This document shows positions 39,331-44,413 of a stretch of DNA of 44,413 nucleotides, piece after piece (position 1 is the stretch's first letter; each line of letters starts with the position of its first letter). Under the pieces are notes generated by a model. That model was not told where the DNA came from. It worked only from the letters and a program-made list of their open reading frames with translations, and searched no databases. Source of the DNA: a virus; the IMG/VR virus record IMGVR_UViG_3300045107_000290, positions 1-44,413 of that record; one strand, 5' to 3'. A program made the position numbers and the translations under genes.

Positions 39331-39870
39331 ATGGCCTTTGAGACGGTACACCTACTGGGGAAGGTCGAGCTGGACCTCGACACGTCGGGGCCGATGACGT
39401 TTACCCTGCTGACGGACCAGCCGGGCGACGCGATGACGGTGCGGCACTCCGAGGCGATCAACACGGAGACGACGACGGCGGGGCGGCGCACGATCGAGTT
39501 CCGGCTGCCGGGGAAAACGAAGGGGCAGCTCCTCGACGCGCGGATCTCCGGGCCCAGCGTGTGCCGGCTGTATGGCGCGCGGGTGTGGGCGTCGGCGATC
39601 GGGGGCACGGCGCCGGGCGGGTGGGGCTGGTATTCCCTGCCCTGCCGGGTGACGCCGGACGGGTTCGCCGCGGCGCCGCTGCCGATCACGCCGACTCCGG
39701 AGGCCTGGAGCAAAGCGCTGCTGCCGATCACGCCGACTCCGGAGGCCTGGAACAAAGCAGCGCTGCCGATCGACCCGACGCCGGAGACCTGGACGCGGGG
39801 GCCGCTCCCGATCCCGCAGACGCCGGCGATCCCGCGGTGGGTGGACCTGGCCGTGGACGCGGTCGAGTGA
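39331..39870 (+). CDS. Second copy of the domain with a Pro-rich repeat tail, 179 aa
   Basis: ATG 39331. Residues ~10-95 (TFTLLTDQPGDAMTVRHSEA ... CRLYGARVWASAIGG) parallel the preceding 111-aa protein. From ~117 on, four 14-residue units LPITPTPEAW(S/N)KA(L/A), LPIDPTPETWTRGP and LPIPQTP form a rod-like tail. Probably a small tail fibre or tail-associated protein. The 45-bp gap before it holds a short dispersed-repeat-like sequence (39300-39321). Confidence 0.6.
   Translation: MAFETVHLLGKVELDLDTSGPMTFTLLTDQPGDAMTVRHSEAINTETTTAGRRTIEFRLPGKTKGQLLDARISGPSVCRLYGARVWASAIGGTAPGGWGWYSLPCRVTPDGFAAAPLPITPTPEAWSKALLPITPTPEAWNKAALPIDPTPETWTRGPLPIPQTPAIPRWVDLAVDAVE
39679..39828 (+). repeat. Four 42-bp tandem units coding LPITPTPEAW-type repeats
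   Basis: Units start at 39679, 39721, 39763 and 39805 with exact 42-base spacing (14 codons). The first two are almost identical, the last two diverged, so expansion looks recent. Confidence 0.8.
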
Positions 39871-39871
39871 G

Positions 39872-40495
39872 ATGGCGGGCCGGACTGCGACGCGCGATTA
39901 CGATCTCCCGCCGGGGCTGACGCTCCAGCAGGCGGTGCTCCTGCTGAACGAGCGGCTGCGCGACCTGGCGCAGGCCGGGGCGTCGCTCGAGGTGACGGGC
40001 GATCTGGACATGCGGGGCTTCCGGATCGTGAACCTGGCGGACCCGCAGGCGGGGCAGGACGCCCTGACGCGGGCGGCGGGGGACCGGCGCTACCTGCAGA
40101 CGGCTGCAAGGACCGAGTCGGCGGTGGGCGGTGGCTCGACGCCGGCGGCGCCGGCATCGGCGGCGGCCGGGAAGCGCCAGCTCGTGCTCACGGTGCCGGG
40201 GACGCTGGGGATCGGGTCGAATCTCGCGCCGCTGGTGATGCTGGACGAGGCGCGCTCGCCGCGCGAGCTGGTGGCGCTGGTGAAGCAGGCGCCGGTGGGC
40301 GAGGACCTGAAGATCGAGATCGGGCTCGACGGGGCCAAGTGGGCGGAGCCGGTGATCCGGGATGGACAGACGCGCGGGACGCTGAGCGCGGCGGGCCTGG
40401 GCGCAATCGGGGCGGACAAGCCGCTGACGCTGAGCATCACCTCGACCGGGAGCACTTTCCCGGGTGCGGACCTGACGCTGCTGATCCGGCTGTGA
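39872..40495 (+). CDS. Fibre-like protein, 207 aa
   Basis: ATG 39872. Start with a helix (LQQAVLLLNERLRDL), then VTGDLDMRGFRIVNLADPQAGQDALTRA, a motif common in phage fibre proteins near trimer stalks. A Gly/Ala/Pro linker with one dispersed-motif copy (40095-40108) leads to a beta-rich C-terminus. Likely the foot or base of a fibre. Confidence 0.6.
   Translation: MAGRTATRDYDLPPGLTLQQAVLLLNERLRDLAQAGASLEVTGDLDMRGFRIVNLADPQAGQDALTRAAGDRRYLQTAARTESAVGGGSTPAAPASAAAGKRQLVLTVPGTLGIGSNLAPLVMLDEARSPRELVALVKQAPVGEDLKIEIGLDGAKWAEPVIRDGQTRGTLSAAGLGAIGADKPLTLSITSTGSTFPGADLTLLIRL
40095..40108. repeat. Dispersed 14-bp motif, TGCAGACGGCTGCA
   Basis: Inside gene 39872-40495 (LQTAA). Identical to the site at 7907. 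Confidence 0.6.
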
Positions 40496-40501
40496 GGCGG
40501 C

Positions 40502-40672
40502 ATGGGGCGCAAGCGGAAGCCGGAGACGCCGGAGGATCGGGCGGCGCGCCTCGCCTACATGAGCCAGTGGCGGCAGGCGATGGAGGAATGGGAGCGGGAG
40601 CTGCAGAAGCGTGAGCGAGACCGTCTACAAACTGCAACCGAACCGGACGCTGCAGCTCCGCGGCTTCGATGA
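40502..40672 (+). CDS. Small basic helical protein, 56 aa
   Basis: ATG 40502, TGA 40670-40672, overlapping the next gene by 62 bases in another frame. Product MGRKRKPETPEDRAARLAYM and SQWRQAMEEWERELQKRERD is a basic helix. The overlap lowers confidence. Confidence 0.45.
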   Translation: MGRKRKPETPEDRAARLAYMSQWRQAMEEWERELQKRERDRLQTATEPDAAAPRLR

Positions 40673-43661
40673 TCGCGGGGCCGCGGCGGCGCTGACGCGG
40701 GCGACGGAAACCGGATTCACCATTTCCGGCGTGTTCCGGGATCCGGCCGACTTCTGCGTGCTGATGCTGTGGGACGCGGACTGCTTCTTCGAGCATCCGC
40801 GGCTAAAGCACCTGCCGGATTTCGACTTCGCCGGAATGGTTCTGAGCTTCGACGCGTCGTACAGCGGGCTGCAGCCGCTCGACAGCGTCAAGTTCCCGAC
40901 GATCGACAACACGTTTCTGGATGTGGTGACGGCGGCGGGCGCGACGGTCAAGGTGCCTCTGTTCGATCACGCGACGCTGGTAGAGGGCGGCTCTTCTTCA
41001 ACAAGCTTCGGGACGGCGCGCGCGAGCTTCGACGTGGTGGATGGTGGGATGGTGGCGGGGGACTCGCTGGCGTTGTGGTACCTGAACATCGCCTGGGAGT
41101 ACTCGGTGCCGGCTCTGCCGGGCACAGCGTCCGACGTGGCGGCGGCGATCGCGGCGCTGGTGAACGGGACGAGCTGGTCTGCGATCGGGCCGTCGCTGGC
41201 GGTGCGGGCCCGGGCCGTGAACGCGGCGGTGGAAGTGACGGCGGCACGCTACGGGACGGTGGATACGGCGGGCGCGGCGGTGACGCTGGCGAGCGGCATG
41301 GGCTTCCAGGGGCTGCGGGCCGGGGATACGCTCCTGATCGCCGGCGTCGAGCGCACGGTGCTGTCGGTCGAAAGCGCGCGGAGTCTGACGCTGACGGAGG
41401 ACCCGGGGAACCTCACGGGCGCGGCGTACCTCGCGGACCGCGGCGGCGTGGACGGCAACCACATCACGCTGTACACCACTCATTCGAGTGCCCGGCTGAC
41501 GGCGAGTCGCGACGTGCTGCCGCTGGCTGGCGGATCGGGGGCGACCTGGCGGGTGGAGCTGGATTTCACGGCGCTCGGGATCGACCAGGTCCGCCAGATG
41601 TGGCTGACGTTCGCGCCTGAGCTGGCGGCGGGCGCGGCATACCCGGACACGGAGTTTGCCGCCGTCTTCAGTAACTGGTCGGTGTATGACCCGCAAGGTA
41701 AGCGCGCGCTGAAGGTGGCGGGCCCGGGCTCGGTGCGGATCGAAGAGTCGGACTCCTGGTGCACGTACGCCGGAGCGAGCTGGCGGACGATGTACTCGAA
41801 CTGGGCGCTGTTCCAGCCGGCGGACGGGTTCTTTTCCAAGGGACGCGTGCGGCGGGCTTCGACTGTTGGCGATCGAGTGGTGGTGCGCTACGCCTGCGAC
41901 CACGTGCACGACCTCTACATCGGGACCAGCCTGCAGACGGACCGCGGGGCGTGGGGCGTTTCTCTCGACGGAGACGGGGAGACACGCCTCGATATGTATC
42001 TGAACCAGGCGGCGGGCCTGGCGGCGGTGACGGCGCGGCGGCTGGTGCGATCGCAGGTCGCGGCGGGCCAGCACACGGTGACGCTGACGGTACGCGCGCC
42101 GAACGCGGCGTCGAGCGGGAGCTATTGCTACTTCGACTTCGTGGAGGCGGCAGTGGCGTCGGACGTTCCGGCGGCGCTGCCAGCGCGGCCGGAGGTGTCG
42201 CCGGCGGTGGACTACGACACGGACCACGGCTACAAGGTGCCGCCGGCCCGGCTCATGTGGTGGATGGACCAGCTCGGCTTTGCGGCGCCGCTGAACGTAT
42301 ACGTTGGCGTGTTCTGGTGGAACCAGCGGAGGCGCAGCGGGGCGGCGCTGGCGCAGCTCCGGCTCGACTTCACGGGGACCTGGCTCGCGGGGCAGCAGGT
42401 GTTCCTCGCGATAGGGGCGCCGGACCTCTCGACTTCCACGACCATCGGCAAGACGGTCTTCGCGGGCGAGACGAGCGAGGGGATCGCGCGGGCGCTGGCC
42501 TACTTCATCAACGCGACGTTTACGGGCGTGTGGGCGGCGGCCGAAGGGGCGCGGCTGACGGTGACGGTGCGATCGCCGAACGCGGCGTACCGGTTCGGGC
42601 ATGCGGTGGCGATCGAGGGGACGGCGGACCTGGCCGATCCGGGGCGGGTGATAGAGACGGGGAACCTTCTCGACAATACGGCGGGCCTGTGGGTGGTGGA
42701 TCCCGCGCAGTCGCCGGCGCTGAACCGCGCCGCGCGGGACTGGCTGGCGGACCTGTGCGCGGAGTGCGCGGCGCGCGGGCGGGAGGTGACGCTCGCGTAT
42801 TCGATGGAGCTGCTCAACCCGCCGGACGATCCGCCGGCGGGGGAAGTGTGGGCGGCTCGGTTTCCGGACGGAACCGCGGTCCAGACGGCTACGGGCTTCG
42901 CCACGAACGTCACCACGCACTGCAGCTTCGTGTCGAAGATGCTGGCGTACCAGCAGCGGGTGTTCCGCGAGACGGCGGATCTTCAGGCCGCAGCGGGGCT
43001 GCCGGTGGTGTTGCAGTGCGGCGAGTTCCTCTGGTGGTTCTTCGCCGGGGGGATGGCGCCGCGGGGGATGGCGTACTACGACGCCGAGACGCAGGCGGCC
43101 GCGGCGCTGGCCCTGGGGCGGCCGCTGTTCGTATTTTCGACGCCGAACGACGATCTGGCCGGCCACGCGGCCGACGTCTCGTTTTTGCGCTCGCGGCTGA
43201 TCGACCACCTGCGCCTGATCCGGAGCTATGTGCGGATGTTCCATCCTTCGGCAGAAATCGAAATCCTGCTGCCGCTGGACGTGAACTACCCGGAGGTGTA
43301 CGGGCCGTTCGACCTGGGCGGGCGGCTGAACTACGCCGTCAACATTCCGGACGAGTTCCGGGACCCGGCTACGGCGCCGTTCGATCGGGTCAAGATGGAA
43401 GGCCTCGACTTCGGGGCGGGCTCGCGGGATCTGAACCGGGCGCGGCGCGGGGCGCGCTTTCCGTTCGCCGAGGGGAGCTGGCCGCGGTCGAAGTGCCGGT
43501 ACCTGATTGCGGTGTTCAACGCGGGCTGCCCGCGCGAGCTCGAAGAGCTGCAGACGCGTGCACAGGGCATCGGCTACCACTTCTGGGCGCACGATCACGT
43601 GCACCTGTTCGGGTGGGATCCGCGGCTGCCGGCGATCGCGCCCGGGGCGGACCTGGAGTAA
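40611..43661 (+). CDS. Large tail protein with a possible TIM-barrel/glycosidase end, 1016 aa
   Basis: GTG 40611. The N-terminal ~580 residues are beta-rich modules (FTISGVFRDPADFCVLMLWDAD; LFQPADGFFSKGRVRR). From ~590 to ~1000 the pattern turns to alternating helices and strands. Candidate acidic residues sit in YSMELLNPP (~730) and QCGEFLWWFF (~803), the spacing of acid/base and nucleophile in barrel glycosidases. It resembles phage tail proteins described as carrying TIM-barrel domains (from memory). It may bind and cut a host surface glycan. Catalysis is unproven. The last 30 residues (HFWAHDHVHLFGWDPRLP) are well conserved-looking. Confidence 0.6.
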   Translation: MSETVYKLQPNRTLQLRGFDDRGAAAALTRATETGFTISGVFRDPADFCVLMLWDADCFFEHPRLKHLPDFDFAGMVLSFDASYSGLQPLDSVKFPTIDNTFLDVVTAAGATVKVPLFDHATLVEGGSSSTSFGTARASFDVVDGGMVAGDSLALWYLNIAWEYSVPALPGTASDVAAAIAALVNGTSWSAIGPSLAVRARAVNAAVEVTAARYGTVDTAGAAVTLASGMGFQGLRAGDTLLIAGVERTVLSVESARSLTLTEDPGNLTGAAYLADRGGVDGNHITLYTTHSSARLTASRDVLPLAGGSGATWRVELDFTALGIDQVRQMWLTFAPELAAGAAYPDTEFAAVFSNWSVYDPQGKRALKVAGPGSVRIEESDSWCTYAGASWRTMYSNWALFQPADGFFSKGRVRRASTVGDRVVVRYACDHVHDLYIGTSLQTDRGAWGVSLDGDGETRLDMYLNQAAGLAAVTARRLVRSQVAAGQHTVTLTVRAPNAASSGSYCYFDFVEAAVASDVPAALPARPEVSPAVDYDTDHGYKVPPARLMWWMDQLGFAAPLNVYVGVFWWNQRRRSGAALAQLRLDFTGTWLAGQQVFLAIGAPDLSTSTTIGKTVFAGETSEGIARALAYFINATFTGVWAAAEGARLTVTVRSPNAAYRFGHAVAIEGTADLADPGRVIETGNLLDNTAGLWVVDPAQSPALNRAARDWLADLCAECAARGREVTLAYSMELLNPPDDPPAGEVWAARFPDGTAVQTATGFATNVTTHCSFVSKMLAYQQRVFRETADLQAAAGLPVVLQCGEFLWWFFAGGMAPRGMAYYDAETQAAAALALGRPLFVFSTPNDDLAGHAADVSFLRSRLIDHLRLIRSYVRMFHPSAEIEILLPLDVNYPEVYGPFDLGGRLNYAVNIPDEFRDPATAPFDRVKMEGLDFGAGSRDLNRARRGARFPFAEGSWPRSKCRYLIAVFNAGCPRELEELQTRAQGIGYHFWAHDHVHLFGWDPRLPAIAPGADLE

Positions 43662-43712
43662 GCCCGCAATTCCCGCTTAAGTGGCGATTTTCCAGTGAAA
43701 GGGAGCGGAGTT

Positions 43713-44222
43713 TTGTCTATTCGCGTGGAAAAGCCTTTCCCGGCCGCGGCGCTGCCGCGCGTGTGGCAGTGGATGAGCGACTTCCGGAGCCGCGTCGCGG
43801 ACGACTACGCGCCGCAGACGCTGGACGACTTCGTGGAGTGGAACCTGGCGCGGGCCCGGAAGGAGCACCAGTTCGCGGTCTATAACGGCGAGGAACTGTG
43901 CGGCCTAGTGACGGTAGAGCCGCAATCGCCGGTGGCGGCGGTGACGCACGCGCTGTTCCGCAAGGATTTCTGGGGTCGGGATACGACGGCGGCGGCGCTG
44001 CGCCTGGTGTACGCGGAGGCATTCGGGCCGCTGGGACTGCGGAAACTGGTCGGGCCGGTGCTGCGGGATAACCACTCGATCATTGCCCTGGCCATGATGC
44101 TCGGCGCGAAGAGAGAGGGGATGCTGCGGCAGCAGACCACGCGCGGCGGAAAGCCTGCGGACATGGTGCTGCTGGGGCTGTTGAAGGAGGACTTCGAACG
44201 ATGCAATTCGCAAGCGGCTTGA
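43713..44222 (+). CDS. GNAT-family N-acetyltransferase, ~169 aa
   Basis: TTG 43713 with AAAGGGAG seven bases upstream is preferred; GTG 43695 is the longer option. The GNAT core is visible: beta4 CGLVTVEPQ, then ALFRKDFWGRDTTAAALRLVYAEAF in the acetyl-CoA (Q/RxxGxG/A-type) position, and NHSIIALAMMLGAKREGML, the usual motif B end. It would move an acetyl group from acetyl-CoA to an amine of a host or virion protein or small molecule. Sits at the end of the tail operon; overlaps the start of the next gene by 22 bases. Confidence 0.75.
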   Translation: MSIRVEKPFPAAALPRVWQWMSDFRSRVADDYAPQTLDDFVEWNLARARKEHQFAVYNGEELCGLVTVEPQSPVAAVTHALFRKDFWGRDTTAAALRLVYAEAFGPLGLRKLVGPVLRDNHSIIALAMMLGAKREGMLRQQTTRGGKPADMVLLGLLKEDFERCNSQAA

Positions 44223-44413
44223 TGGGACTGTTCGGGGGCGGCGGGGGGGCAGGCGGGCTGCTGGCCGGCCTCAGCACGCTGGGCGGCGCGTTCGCCAACC
44301 GCGGCGGGAAGAGCACCTACAACAGAACGGTGACGCCGACGTTCGCTCCGGAAGTGGCGCCGGTTCTGGGCGACGTGGTGGGCCAGATACGGGAGCGGCT
44401 CACGAATCCGGGC
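44201..44413 (+). CDS. 5' part of the end-spanning internal/ejection-type virion protein
   Basis: ATG 44201 lies inside the GNAT gene behind AAGGAGG. The frame runs to the last base on a whole codon (71 codons) and joins in frame to 1-411. N-terminal Gly/Ala segment LMGLFGGGGGAGGLLAGL is membrane-active-like, as in small podovirus DNA-ejection proteins. See the entry at 1-411. Confidence 0.75.
   Translation, partial: MQFASGLMGLFGGGGGAGGLLAGLSTLGGAFANRGGKSTYNRTVTPTFAPEVAPVLGDVVGQIRERLTNPG

Noticed and set aside
40998-43604. 868-codon open frame on the minus strand
   Set aside because: Shadow of the large tail gene in GC-rich DNA; Arg/Pro/His-rich product and no start signals.
1-44413. tRNA or rRNA genes
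   Set aside because: I saw no cloverleaf or rRNA-like sequence by eye; a covariance search would be needed to exclude them fully.

Overview
The window reads as the complete genome of a temperate, probably short-tailed (podovirus-like) dsDNA phage with high GC content. The open frame that starts at 44201 runs off the right end on a whole codon and continues in the same frame from base 1 to a stop at 411. This gives one 207-codon gene across the ends and implies a circularly permuted or circular 44,413-bp molecule. Nearly all genes lie on the + strand, mostly with ATGA/GTGA stop-start overlaps. The host is not shown directly. Several small families (the NPHAVALGRLGG-type repeat protein, the glycosyltransferase N-terminus, the Cys-rich gene after the large terminase) remind me of Acidobacteriota (Solibacter/Bryobacter) genomes; this is an impression from memory, not a search.

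Layout. (1) 44201-6750: internal/ejection-type proteins ending in a 1757-codon polyvalent-type protein, which hides a frame-2 ORF with a strong ribosome binding site. (2) 6754-7349: a holin-like membrane protein, a basic peptide and the stump of a glycosyltransferase. (3) 7346-9083: an accessory zone with four small minus-strand genes (two paralogous repeat proteins, a lipoprotein-like peptide, a zinc-finger protein) around one plus-strand gene. (4) 9142-10880: a consensus-like promoter followed by seven small early genes and a rho-independent terminator. (5) 11038-11858: a short tyrosine integrase whose start lies in a perfect palindrome, and a convergent small gene. (6) 12017-17393: the replication/maintenance block, with a tandem winged-helix protein resembling lambda O, a ParB-like protein behind a stem-loop, several tiny zinc proteins, an HNH nuclease and a secreted Cys-rich protein. 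(7) 17496-20255: small terminase, a sigma-70 family factor, and large terminase. (8) 20242-29192: portal, an M11-type metallopeptidase, scaffold, decoration and major capsid genes. (9) 29283-43661: head-tail adaptors, repeat-rich fibres, a tail nozzle with duplicated C-terminal domains, and a large tail protein ending in a possible TIM-barrel. (10) 43713-44222: a GNAT acetyltransferase.

How it fits together. The integrase points to lysogeny; the ParB-like protein without a ParA suggests a regulatory or DNA-organising role. No DNA polymerase is seen, so the O-like initiator probably recruits host replisome parts. The sigma factor between the terminase subunits is a candidate switch for the long late block. 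No classical endolysin or CI/Cro repressor is recognisable.

The most unusual signal is a dispersed 14-bp near-palindrome, TGCAG-NCGN-CTGCA. It occurs six times exactly in its arms (2273, 7907, 15491, 18269, 21122, 40095) and once degenerate in an intergenic region (11902). Three copies are identical over 16 bp in three unrelated genes and use codons rare in this genome. It could be a binding site for the ParB-like protein or another phage regulator.
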